Source of the DNA: Desulfoluna spongiiphila
Lineage (GTDB): Bacteria; Desulfobacterota; Desulfobacteria; Desulfobacterales; Desulfolunaceae
Length of the DNA: 64,000 bases
Direction of reading: 5' to 3'
Assembly: GCF_900101345.1 (NCBI RefSeq)
Contig: NZ_FMUX01000018.1
Span: 87,543-151,542 of the forward strand
The position numbers and the translations under genes were made by a program. The notes under the pieces were generated by a model that searched no databases, had not been told where the DNA came from, and was given only the letters and a program-made list of their open reading frames with translations. Shown here one piece after another: positions 26,078-34,407 of the stretch; position 1 is the stretch's first letter, and the number at the start of each line of letters is the position of its first letter.

Positions 26078-26971
26078 TTACCCCTGTGCTTCATCCTTGG
26101 GCCGGGTCTTCCAGCGGTTGTGGACCCAGAACCACTGCTCCGGGAATTTCCGGACCATCTTTTCCATGGCGTAGCTGAAGTTCTGGGTATTGGTGCGGAC
26201 ATCGGCCTCGAAATCACCGGTATTCACCAGGGGAATCTCCGGGCCGAACTCGCCCCGGACGAACCGGCCGTCCCGGGCCACGAAGTAGGGGATCACCGGG
26301 GCACCGGTGGTGAGGGCCAGCTGGGCGATGCCGTTGTTGGCGCTGGCTGTCTTGCCGAACATGTCCACAAACACGCTCTGATGGGGCTTGGGGGCGTTCT
26401 GGTCGCTCAACAGCCCCACGGCGTTGCCCTCCTCAAGCTCCTTGAAAATCCCCTTTACCGCCTTTTTGGTGGGGTACATACGGCAGCCGAAGCGCTCCCG
26501 CATCTCCAGGATAAACCGGTCCATGGGCTTGAAGTCCAGGGGACGGTACACCGCCGAGATCTGATACCCCGTGGCCCCCATGGAGACGGGAAGAAATTCC
26601 CAGTTCCCCATGTGGCAGGTGAGCACCAGAACGCCCTTGCCCTTTGCGTGGGCCGCCTTCAGGTGAAAAATCCCGTAAATCCGAAACCGGGCCCTGAGCT
26701 CCGGCCAGTTCCAGCGGAGGCTTCGGCCCATCTCAAAAGGAACCAGGGCAACGTGGTTAAACGCCCTTCGGCTCAGGGCCAGGATCTCCTCTTTCGACAT
26801 CTCCCTGCCGAAGGCGGTGGTCATGTTCTTGATCGCCACCTCACGGTGACGCTTGTCCCGACGGTACCAGACGCCGCCGATGCCGTTGGCCATTTTCTCG
26901 GCCACGGTCTCAGGGATAAGCCCCAACAGGAGAAAAAACAGTCGAATCACTTTATAAACCAGAAATTCCAT
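26078..26971 (-). CDS. LpxL/HtrB-family lipid A acyltransferase
   Basis: A 297-residue inner-membrane acyltransferase. An N-terminal hydrophobic anchor (about 5-25) precedes the catalytic HX4E motif in TCHMGNWE. Further family features are SAVYRPLDFKPMD, GLLSDQNA and the C-terminal WFWVHNRWKTRP. These enzymes add a secondary acyl chain to lipid A or a related lipid. The gene stands alone on the minus strand, with a repeat 5 bp after its stop in place of a terminator. Confidence 0.92.
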   Translation of the reverse strand: MEFLVYKVIRLFFLLLGLIPETVAEKMANGIGGVWYRRDKRHREVAIKNMTTAFGREMSKEEILALSRRAFNHVALVPFEMGRSLRWNWPELRARFRIYGIFHLKAAHAKGKGVLVLTCHMGNWEFLPVSMGATGYQISAVYRPLDFKPMDRFILEMRERFGCRMYPTKKAVKGIFKELEEGNAVGLLSDQNAPKPHQSVFVDMFGKTASANNGIAQLALTTGAPVIPYFVARDGRFVRGEFGPEIPLVNTGDFEADVRTNTQNFSYAMEKMVRKFPEQWFWVHNRWKTRPKDEAQG

Positions 26972-27350
26972 ACGTCACGTCCACACCCTGATGTCGTCAT
27001 ACATGGCACCATACAGCCCAACCCATTGTCATCTCGGCAAAAAAACGGGCCAGACGTCTCAACGCCGTCACACTCCAATCGACTTTTCTAAGAATATGGA
27101 ACTATACGGTGGGGTCCATGGTTTTGCAATGGGAAACAGCGTCTTGACGTGTTCGATGAAGGCGGACAGAAGCCGGCCCAAGGATCAGGCTCAAACCGAT
27201 GGAAGGGTAAAGGGGGTGGGTCTATACACATGACGCCTGCCGGGAGCAGGCCGCGATGGTTCGTACGGAGTCTCCCCAATAGGGAAGCCCCATGGAAGCC
27301 ATGACGCCCGGGCCCGGGAAGTATCCCGAACCCAGGCGTCATGGGGTTTA
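26972..27350. other. Gene-free stretch with one long imperfect hairpin
   Basis: No credible coding frame. A hairpin closes between ATGACGCC (27301-27308) and GGCGTCAT (27336-27343), just beyond the stop of the minus-strand gene at 27351. It has no U-run, so it is at best an unusual terminator or an mRNA-stabilising end. The promoter of the LpxL-like gene should lie near 26975-27100, but I could not place it. Confidence 0.45.
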
Positions 27351-27959
27351 TCATCTCAGGCCCACGGGCCGATCGAGAATTTCTTTCCAGATAACCGCCT
27401 CTTTCAGGCGCATCCGGTGTTTTCGACGGGAGTCACAGGGTTGAATGGCAGCCGTCCGAGCCTCTGGTGATACCCTTTTGGCTTTATGCCCCCCCTCCGG
27501 GCTGTCCCACAGGGAAGCTGAGTCGTCCGTCGCCTCCCAGCGTTCGTGGAGGTCCGGCCTCTCATCCTCGGCGTTCCATCGTTCATGGAGGGCGGGGCTG
27601 TCATCCCCTTCCTCCCACCGTTCGTGGAGTGAGGGCCTTTCATCGTCGGCCTCCCATCGCTCCTGGGAGATCACGCTGTCCTCCTCCAGGATCTCCTCCC
27701 GGTAGGACTCCGATCCCCCTCTGAGCTCCTCCCAGGGGTCATCGTCCATGAAGTCCTCGTCGTCTTCACCCGCCGCTTCCCGTTCCGCCTCGAGCCGGGC
27801 CTTCTCCATCTCCTGTTTCATCTGCTCGATGACGTCGCCCAGCTTGCCTTTCAGGGCGCCGCCTCCCTCAGAGTTCACAGAGGAGAGGACCTTTCTCATG
27901 ATGGATCGAAAGATCAGGTAGATCACAACCAGGGTGATCAGGAACTTAAGGCCGCCCAT
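27351..27959 (-). CDS. Membrane-anchored acidic protein with LHERWE repeats
   Basis: A 202-residue protein not recognised as a known enzyme. Residues 5-20 form one transmembrane helix, followed by a charged helical stretch (about 35-65). Then come four roughly 14-residue repeats: SQERWEADDERPS, LHERWEEGDDSPA, LHERWNAEDERPD and LHERWEATDDSAS. The basic C-terminus ends in a short helix, RLKEAVIWKEIL. Its start codon overlaps the floA stop (TGATG), so it is translationally coupled to the flotillin and probably acts with it at the membrane. Confidence 0.75.
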   Translation of the reverse strand: MGGLKFLITLVVIYLIFRSIMRKVLSSVNSEGGGALKGKLGDVIEQMKQEMEKARLEAEREAAGEDDEDFMDDDPWEELRGGSESYREEILEEDSVISQERWEADDERPSLHERWEEGDDSPALHERWNAEDERPDLHERWEATDDSASLWDSPEGGHKAKRVSPEARTAAIQPCDSRRKHRMRLKEAVIWKEILDRPVGLR

Positions 27960-28945
27960 CAGGTGGTCTCCTTATCATCCGGTCCTTTCTCATCTCCGGC
28001 GATGGAGCTGCGCATATCGGTATCGGCCATGATGTTTTTCATTTTGTAATAATCCATGATCCCCAAGTTGCCGCTTCGGAAGGCTTCGGCCATGGCCAGG
28101 GGAACCTGGGCCTCGGCTTCAACCACCTTGGCCTGCATCTCCTGCACGCGGGCCGTCATCTCCTGCTCCACGGCATAGGCCATGGCACGACGCTCCTCGG
28201 CCTTGGCCTGGGCGATCTTCTTGTCCGCTTCGGCGCGGTCGGTTTCAAGGTCGGCGCCGATGTTCTTGCCCACGTCCACGTCGGCGATGTCGATGGAGAG
28301 AATCTCGTAGGCCGTCCCCGAATCGAGCCCCTTGGCAAGAACGGTCTTGGAGATGGTGTCCGGATTTTCCAGGACCTGCTTGTGGTTCTCGGAGGAACCG
28401 ATGGTGGAAACGATGCCCTCGCCAACGCGGGCAAGGATCGTGTCTGCTCCGGCACCACCCACCAGACGGTCGATGTTGGCACGAACCGTCACACGTGAAA
28501 TAGCTTTCAGCTGGATCCCGTCCTTGGCCATGGCGGCGATCTTCGGGGTCTCGATCACTTTGGGGTTGACGCTCATCTGAACCGCTTCAAGCACGTCACG
28601 GCCAGCCAGGTCAATGGCAGCCGCCCGGTTGAATTCCAGGTCGATGTTGGCCTTGTCCGCCGCAATAAGGGCCTGGACCACACGGGCCAGGTTACCCCCG
28701 GCCAGGTAGTGGGATTCCAGAAGGTCGGTGTCGATGTCGATACCTGCCTTCACGGCCATGATCTTGGACTCGATGATGAGCTTGGGGGGTACTTTCCTGA
28801 ACCGCATGAAGACGATATTCAGAATACCCACATGGGCACCGGACACCAAAGCCTGAATCCAGAGCTTGATGGCGGAGGCGATGACAAATAGAATCACCAG
28901 CACGATAGCCAGAACAACAAATGTTAAAATCGTGTTTAGAGGCAT
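27959..28945 (-). CDS. floA: Flotillin-like protein FloA
   Basis: A 328-residue SPFH/flotillin-like protein that organises membrane microdomains. An N-terminal membrane hairpin (about 5-30) precedes the SPFH region (GIDIDTDLLESHYLAGGNL, AAIDLAGRDVLEAVQMSVNP). A coiled coil of EA-rich sequence (about 235-290) drives oligomerisation. Length and sequence fit the FloA (YqfA) family well. It lies downstream of two nfeD-type genes, the standard partnership, though a repeat element sits between them. Confidence 0.95.
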   Translation of the reverse strand: MPLNTILTFVVLAIVLVILFVIASAIKLWIQALVSGAHVGILNIVFMRFRKVPPKLIIESKIMAVKAGIDIDTDLLESHYLAGGNLARVVQALIAADKANIDLEFNRAAAIDLAGRDVLEAVQMSVNPKVIETPKIAAMAKDGIQLKAISRVTVRANIDRLVGGAGADTILARVGEGIVSTIGSSENHKQVLENPDTISKTVLAKGLDSGTAYEILSIDIADVDVGKNIGADLETDRAEADKKIAQAKAEERRAMAYAVEQEMTARVQEMQAKVVEAEAQVPLAMAEAFRSGNLGIMDYYKMKNIMADTDMRSSIAGDEKGPDDKETT

Positions 28946-29038
28946 TCAATTCTCCTGATTTACACGTTATTTATAAGGCCTTCCACAACCGAAAGACCGG
29001 GTTACTCCAAAAGCCTTTTGCCTTCTATGGTTAAAGGT

Positions 29039-29207
29039 GCCTCCGGCGGCAAGGTGAGCCACCTTGAAAGCACGTTGCGAATGCGCTTTCCCCTTCGTTC
29101 CTCAGGGAAAATCACATTCGCCTTTGATTCAGATTAAACTGGGTCTGTTTTCAAAACCTGTTTGGCAGCCTTTTCAAAAGGTTGGCCCCCGGCAGGGCGC
29201 CGGAGGC
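29039..29207 (-). repeat. Interspersed hairpin repeat, copy 7 (inside the nfeD-floA cluster)
   Basis: 169 bp with AAGGTG/CACCTT, GCGAATG (29077-29083) paired with CATTCGC (29115-29121), and a variant second module in which GCCTTTT pairs with AAAAGGTT. It ends 5 bp from the stop of the short nfeD gene and may uncouple floA from it. The flank at 29015 carries part of the left extension (GCCTTCTATGGTTAAAG). Confidence 0.88.
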
Positions 29208-29212
29208 TACTT

Positions 29213-29689
29213 TTACTCCGCGACCTTCACAATAACGCTGTTGGCGGTGACGGAGATTACGGTGATGGCGCTCTCTTTTTCGATGTACTCGCCCCGGGTG
29301 ACCACGTCGATGCGTTCCTCGCCGAGAAGAGCCACGCCCGAGGGACGCAGGTCGGTGATGGCCTTGCCCTCAAGGCCCAGAAAGTGGTCCAGCCCTATTT
29401 TCTGAGAGGTGGCCCCGTCATCACTTTTGAGCTGCTTTTTAAGGGTCACCGGGGAGTGTTCCAGCACCTTGGCCCCGACAAAAACGGCGGCGGGAACAAG
29501 AAAAATATCGGCCACCAACAGGGCGTAGCCCATCTGGGTGGAGACCTCTGTGAAGACCATGTACACAGAGAGCACAAAAAGGGCGGCGGCCACCACGGAG
29601 ATAAGCCCGAAGGAGGGAATGATAAACTCGGCGATGATGGCGGCAACACCAAGGAGCTGAAGGACAATGACGGTTAAGGCAATTTTCAT
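29213..29689 (-). CDS. NfeD-like membrane protein, short form
   Basis: A 158-residue protein. Two or three N-terminal transmembrane helices (about 5-70) precede a C-terminal OB-fold domain (about 100-158), with GLEGKAITDLRPSGVALLGEERIDVVTRG and the final IVKVAE typical of NfeD1b-type proteins. These act with flotillins. It starts 18 bp after the long nfeD gene. Confidence 0.88.
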   Translation of the reverse strand: MKIALTVIVLQLLGVAAIIAEFIIPSFGLISVVAAALFVLSVYMVFTEVSTQMGYALLVADIFLVPAAVFVGAKVLEHSPVTLKKQLKSDDGATSQKIGLDHFLGLEGKAITDLRPSGVALLGEERIDVVTRGEYIEKESAITVISVTANSVIVKVAE

Positions 29690-29707
29690 GGGCTTGGCTG
29701 GGTTCCT

Positions 29708-31186
29708 TTATGCAACAGGTTCGGAAGGGGAGACTTTCCGGGCCACAATGACGCGATTCCCCTCCACGGCGGTGACCACCACGTGCTCGTTTCGATCAAT
29801 AAAATCACCCCGGGTGACGACGTCAAAGGGCTCACCGTAAAAGGCGGCTTTGCCAGCCGGTCTCAGGGGGCTTAAGGCAACACCGGTGGCGCCTTTTTCG
29901 ATGCGTGCGCTCTCTTTGGAATCGGCATGGGACGCTTTAAGGTCCGCATCCAGGTACGGCCCGCTTACCCTCCCGGCCATGGCGGGAACGAGGTAACGCA
30001 GCATGGCCATGGCCATGAGCAGGGAGGCGCCGAAGGAGGCCACCACGGTGAGGAGGTTCCCCCGAAACAGGTCGCCTTCCCAAGGTAGGTCCGGGTCGGG
30101 CAGCACAAAATCCTGCAGGGAGAGGATCAGGCCGAGCATCACCAGCAGAAAGCCGATGATCCCCGCCACCCCGAACCCGGGGAGGACAAAAATCTCCACC
30201 ACCAGGAGCAGCACACCGATGACGATGATGAGAATCTCCGCATAGGTGGCAAGGCCCGCAATATGATGCCCGAAAAGAGCCAGGGCCAGGGCGCTGAGCC
30301 CCACGATGCCGAAGATCCCGAAGCCCGGGGCCTTGAGTTCGGTGTACAGGGCCCCAAGCCCGACGATCATGAGAATGGGGGCAATGGAGAGAATCCATCC
30401 GGAGAGGTCCTCGGACCAGGAGGGGTCCACACGCTCCGGAGCTGTTCCCCCTTTTCCTTCCCCTGCCACCACCTCGGCGATGGTTTTCAAGGTGGCCTTG
30501 GAAAACCCGAAGGCCTTGGCCTCCACGTCGTCCATGGTCAGGAGCTCGCCTTCACGCACCACGGTCCGCACGTGGTCGGGCTTCACCTTCAAATCCTCGT
30601 AGGCCTGCCTCTCCAGGTAGACTGTCTTGCCCTCGGCCTCGTAGGCCACGATCTCAAGCTCGGCCGTCACCATGGACTCGGCCAGGGCTTCACTGTAGCC
30701 GTTTTTCCGGGCCAGGGCGCGGAACTTGGCCCGCAGGGGGGACTGGAATTTCTCCCCCAGCATCTTGGGGCCTTCCTGGCTCACGGCAATGGGGGCGCAA
30801 TCCCCGATGGTGGTTCCCGGGGACATGGTCAGGGCGTCGGCCGAAAGGGCAATGAGGGCCCCGGCGCTGATGGCCTTGGTCTTCACCCAGGCCACGCTGG
30901 GGGTCTCAAGGGCCGTGATGGCATCGACAATTTTCAGGGCGGAATCCACCCGACCGCCGAAGGTGTCCATTTCAAAAACCACAAGGGCAGCGCCTTGGGC
31001 ATCCCGTGTGGCCCGCTCCACAAAGGCGGCCATGGCCGGTGAGACCTCGCCGGAGACGGGGATCACGAGCACCCTGGCCTCATCGGCCCGGGCAATGGAG
31101 TGGAACGGTCCCGCCGGGAGAACACACGACAGGAGCCATCCAAAGAAAAAACATACCGAAACAAGGAAAGGGGTCGACTTTTGCAT
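29708..31186 (-). CDS. NfeD family protein, long form with ClpP-like serine protease domain
   Basis: A 492-residue membrane protein. After a signal/anchor helix (about 8-28), a ClpP/crotonase-fold protease domain (about 38-220) has the strand VLVIPVSGEVSP, EMDTFGGRVDSA and the nucleophile region KAISAGALIALSAD. Four or more transmembrane helices (about 255-400) and a C-terminal OB domain (FYGEPFDVVTRGDFI) complete the STOPP/NfeD architecture. It clips or regulates SPFH partners, here FloA. Confidence 0.92.
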   Translation of the reverse strand: MQKSTPFLVSVCFFFGWLLSCVLPAGPFHSIARADEARVLVIPVSGEVSPAMAAFVERATRDAQGAALVVFEMDTFGGRVDSALKIVDAITALETPSVAWVKTKAISAGALIALSADALTMSPGTTIGDCAPIAVSQEGPKMLGEKFQSPLRAKFRALARKNGYSEALAESMVTAELEIVAYEAEGKTVYLERQAYEDLKVKPDHVRTVVREGELLTMDDVEAKAFGFSKATLKTIAEVVAGEGKGGTAPERVDPSWSEDLSGWILSIAPILMIVGLGALYTELKAPGFGIFGIVGLSALALALFGHHIAGLATYAEILIIVIGVLLLVVEIFVLPGFGVAGIIGFLLVMLGLILSLQDFVLPDPDLPWEGDLFRGNLLTVVASFGASLLMAMAMLRYLVPAMAGRVSGPYLDADLKASHADSKESARIEKGATGVALSPLRPAGKAAFYGEPFDVVTRGDFIDRNEHVVVTAVEGNRVIVARKVSPSEPVA

Positions 31187-31544
31187 GGTGATGCCTGGGG
31201 TTCAGGTAAAGAGAGTGATGCCGGGAGCCAGGTGACACAAGCGCTGGAACAAGGGGAGAAAACGGCCCGGACACCCCGATGAATGAAGGATGTACATCCA
31301 CTCATCTTCCTGCGGAAGATAAAATCGCCGGATGACACCTTATTGACTATTCGTATATACAGGAAAAGGAGAAGCCGTGCAAGATCGTGTAAGCCGGGGA
31401 CCGGCCGCAACAGGCGCCCATCCATCAGGCTGAATGAACAATGAAATCAAAATAATTCACGACCCCGCGGCATTTATTTGGATCCGCTCTTCTGCTATAG
31501 TGCGGCGGTTTATCAGGAACAAAATCAAACGACGGAGCCTCACC
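31187..31544. other. Divergent intergenic region, no gene seen
   Basis: It separates nfeD (minus strand) from the TIM-barrel isomerase (plus strand). It is AT-richer in its centre (ATTGACTATTCGTATATACAG near 31340), where promoters for one or both genes could lie, but spacing to a good -10 is poor. A frame open from 31434 to the isomerase gene lacks a ribosome-binding site. Confidence 0.4.
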
Positions 31545-32354
31545 ATGATCCAGCTCGACAACGCCATGAAGCAGGCAGCCCGAGGCGTTCAGGTCAATGT
31601 ACCCTACCGCATGCTCATGCATGACAGGGCGCTTTTTGACCTGTTTTGCTCCCTCTGCCTCAACCCCGAGCTGGGCATGGACATCCCGGCCCTTGAGGCC
31701 TATGGCCCGGACCACTTCCGGGAGACGGCAGAGACCTTCCGACGGGCCGGAGCACGCATTACCCTCCACGGCCCCTTCGAAGGGGTGGACCCGGGGTCGG
31801 CGGATCCGGCCGTGCGCAAAAGCAGCGAACGGTACCTTGAGCGCCTCGTCAGCGCGGTGGCGGTGATGCAGCCCACACACGTCGTGTGCCACACCGGATT
31901 TCACCCGGACACCCATACCGAAGGGTTATCGGACTGGCGCAAACGAAGCCGCAGGGTCTGGGGGGAAACGGCCTCGGCCATGGACCGCTCCGGAGCACGG
32001 CTCCTCCTGGAAAATGTCCACGAACGCTCCCCTGCGGACATGGCGAGCATGGTCCGGGGCATCGACCACCTGGGGCTCTGCCTCGACACCGGCCACCTGA
32101 ACGCATACGGCAACGGAGACCTCACCGGCTGGGTGGATTCCCTGGGGGATCTCACCGCAGAGGTGCACCTCCACGACAACCACGGCAGGGCCGATGAGCA
32201 CCTGGCCCCGGGCCGGGGCACCATCGATTTTGCCCCCCTTGTTGCCCTGGCAGAACGCCGGCCCCTGGTCATCACCCTGGAGCCCCACAGGCCGGAAGAC
32301 CTGCCGCCGGCCCTTGAATTTCTCGTCCGTCACCCCGGCCTGCTGCCGCGTTAA
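31545..32354 (+). CDS. Sugar phosphate isomerase/epimerase family protein (AP endonuclease 2 fold)
   Basis: A 269-residue TIM barrel of the xylose-isomerase-like superfamily. Metal-ligand motifs are visible: RLLLENVHE, LGLCLDTGHLNAYG, EVHLHDNHGRADEH and LVITLEPH near the end. The reaction is not identifiable. The start at 31545 has GGAG 8 bp upstream; a longer open frame begins at 31434. The gene lies just before the RsbRD-N/dsr cluster but with its own spacing of more than 300 bp. Confidence 0.8.
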   Translation: MIQLDNAMKQAARGVQVNVPYRMLMHDRALFDLFCSLCLNPELGMDIPALEAYGPDHFRETAETFRRAGARITLHGPFEGVDPGSADPAVRKSSERYLERLVSAVAVMQPTHVVCHTGFHPDTHTEGLSDWRKRSRRVWGETASAMDRSGARLLLENVHERSPADMASMVRGIDHLGLCLDTGHLNAYGNGDLTGWVDSLGDLTAEVHLHDNHGRADEHLAPGRGTIDFAPLVALAERRPLVITLEPHRPEDLPPALEFLVRHPGLLPR

Positions 32355-32551
32355 ATACGGGCGCCGCAGAGGCAAATTCGGCATGATTCCCGCCGGATCC
32401 GGCTGGGATAAACCATGGTTTTCGAAGACGTTAATACTATCAAAACCGTGGGAGGTAACCAAGGAAAACAAGGCTCGTCTCGTCAGTGGTAGGCAAACGC
32501 AATATCCTTTAACGATGCATACTTCAGCCTCGTTTGAAAGGAAAGTAGTTC

Positions 32552-32581
32552 TTGACACAAAAACGGAAATTGTTCTATATC
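32552..32581 (+). promoter_or_regulatory. Sigma-70-type promoter upstream of the RsbRD-N/dsr cluster
   Basis: TTGACA, 18 bp, TATATC: the best housekeeping-type promoter in the 327-bp gap, about 100 bp before the RsbRD-N gene. It is well placed to serve that gene and the dsr operon. Confidence 0.6.
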
Positions 32582-32681
32582 AATCGTTTAAACTCGGAAA
32601 ATTCCGTTTCATCATTAAGTTGCTGTTACAAATGAAATTCTTAGGAAACCCGCGTGCGCATGCAGGTGGGTGCGAGGAACC

Positions 32682-33284
32682 ATGGGTATTTACAAACACC
32701 TCGACAACCATGCCAAAGAGATCATCAAAGCATGGACCGCACGTTTTGCCGGCAGCTACTCGTCCGACGGCAGCCGATTCATCATGAAGGAGCAGGACCC
32801 CTTCAACAACCCCATCGGCGCCATGGCCAAGGAAGGGTTCACCGACGTCTTTGCCCTGTTGGCCGGGAAAAACGAACCCGACCCCGAGGTGCTCCGCCAG
32901 AAACTCGACCCGGTTATTCGCCTGCGGGCAGTACAGGCCTTTGTCCCCAGTGAAGGGGTTGCCTTTGTCTTTCCCCTGAAAACCGTGGTGAAAGAGGCGC
33001 TGAAAAAAGAGATCAAAGAGGGAAAAGTTACCCAGAAGGACCTGGACGGCTTTTACAACCGGGTGGACCAGCTCAGCCTGGCGGCCTTCGACATCTACAT
33101 GGCCTGCCGTGAGCAGATCTATCGCCTTCGGGCCAGCGAGGTTCGCACCCGAACGCTTAATATTTTGAAGAACAAGGATATATTGTGTGAGGTTCCCGAA
33201 GTCGGGACCGAAATTTTACCACATGATGTTTATAAAAACGGGGGCTTTGAAAAATCGGATGACGATCCGGATCGAGGGCTGTAG
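32682..33284 (+). CDS. RsbRD N-terminal domain protein preceding dsrMKJOP
   Basis: A 200-residue soluble, mostly helical protein. The first 140 residues resemble the RsbRD-N (globin-like) sensor domain, starting MGIYKHLDNHAKEIIKAWTARF and containing KEQDPFNNPIGAM. No STAS or kinase domain follows; the tail is charged. A gene of this type precedes dsrMKJOP in many sulfate reducers (recalled from known genomes), so it may regulate or assemble that complex. The start at 32682 follows GAGGAA; a GTG at 32670 is an alternative. It is 121 bp from dsrM. Confidence 0.78.
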   Translation: MGIYKHLDNHAKEIIKAWTARFAGSYSSDGSRFIMKEQDPFNNPIGAMAKEGFTDVFALLAGKNEPDPEVLRQKLDPVIRLRAVQAFVPSEGVAFVFPLKTVVKEALKKEIKEGKVTQKDLDGFYNRVDQLSLAAFDIYMACREQIYRLRASEVRTRTLNILKNKDILCEVPEVGTEILPHDVYKNGGFEKSDDDPDRGL

Positions 33285-33405
33285 GACGGTGGTGTGACTT
33301 CCCCCGGGAGGGTTGCCGGCCCTCCTTTAAGGTTGTGTCCGTCTTTTACAAACTTTCAATTCGGGTGCGTTCGTTTTATCAAGCACCAAAGGGTGAGGAA
33401 AAGGT

Positions 33406-34404
33406 ATGAACGTTAATATTGTGTTGTCCCTGGTAGCGGTCGTTGTGCTGGGTGCACTCGCCTTTCTGGGCGGCAGTGCGCCTGCGCTGCAGGGAGTGTT
33501 TGGGATCCTGATACCCTACATCGCCTTCGTCGTGTTCCTGGGCGGTTTTATCTGGCGTATCATGAAATGGGCCAAGTCACCGGTTCCCTTTCGTATCCCG
33601 ACCACCTGCGGTCAGCAAAAATCATTGCCCTGGATCAAGCATGACAAGCTTGAAAACCCTTACACCGGACTGGGTGTGGTGGGCCGCATGGCCTTTGAGA
33701 TCCTGACCTTCAGGTCTCTGTTCCGCAACACCAAGGCCGAAATCAAAGGGGACCGGGTCTCTTACGAATGGGAAATCTGGCTCTGGCTGTTTGCCCTGGT
33801 CTTCCATTACAGCTTCCTGGCGGTGCTCGTCCGTCACATGCGCTTCTTCCTGGAGCCTGTGCCGTTTTGGATCGAAGCCCTGGAAGCCCTCGACGGTTTC
33901 TTCCAGATCGGCCTTCCCATTGTGCTGCTCTCCGGAGTGCTCCTTCTTGCCGCGGTCTGTTTTCTCTTCCTGCGTCGAGTAGCCAAGCCCAACCTCCGGT
34001 ACGCCTCCCTGGCAGCCGATTACTTCCCCCTCTTCCTAATCATGGCCATCGCAGGCACCGGCATCTACATGCGATATTTCCTGAGGGTGGACGTGGTTGC
34101 CGTGAAAGAGCTCACCATGGGCCTGGCGACTCTGCACCCCACGATTCCGGCCAACATTGACCCGTTCGTCTTCGTGCACCTGTTCTGCGTATGCGTTCTC
34201 TTCGTGTACTTCCCCTTCAGCAAGCTGATGCACGCCGGTGGTATTTTCCTTTCTCCCACCCGAAACATGGCCAACAACAGCCGAGCCAAGAGACACATCA
34301 ACCCCTGGAACCCCGATCTTCCGTTCGTGACCTACGAGAAATACGAAAACGAATTCAGAGAGAAGATGATCGAAGCGGGTCTCCCAGTGGAAAAGGAGTC
34401 ATAA
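33406..34404 (+). CDS. dsrM: DsrM, membrane cytochrome b subunit of the DsrMKJOP complex
   Basis: A 332-residue NarI-like membrane protein with about six helices. Histidines for b hemes are found in VFHYSFLAVLVRHMRFF and FVFVHLFCVCVLFVYFPFSKLMH. It carries electrons between the menaquinone pool and DsrK in dissimilatory sulfate reduction. GAGGAAAAGG precedes the ATG. It is the first gene of the five-gene operon, with dsrK starting 3 bp after its stop. Confidence 0.96.
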   Translation: MNVNIVLSLVAVVVLGALAFLGGSAPALQGVFGILIPYIAFVVFLGGFIWRIMKWAKSPVPFRIPTTCGQQKSLPWIKHDKLENPYTGLGVVGRMAFEILTFRSLFRNTKAEIKGDRVSYEWEIWLWLFALVFHYSFLAVLVRHMRFFLEPVPFWIEALEALDGFFQIGLPIVLLSGVLLLAAVCFLFLRRVAKPNLRYASLAADYFPLFLIMAIAGTGIYMRYFLRVDVVAVKELTMGLATLHPTIPANIDPFVFVHLFCVCVLFVYFPFSKLMHAGGIFLSPTRNMANNSRAKRHINPWNPDLPFVTYEKYENEFREKMIEAGLPVEKES

Positions 34405-34407
34405 ATC

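Noticed and set aside
27301..27343. Terminator behind the LHERWE-repeat gene
   Set aside because: The stem is good but neither strand has a U-run, so it was described only as a hairpin.
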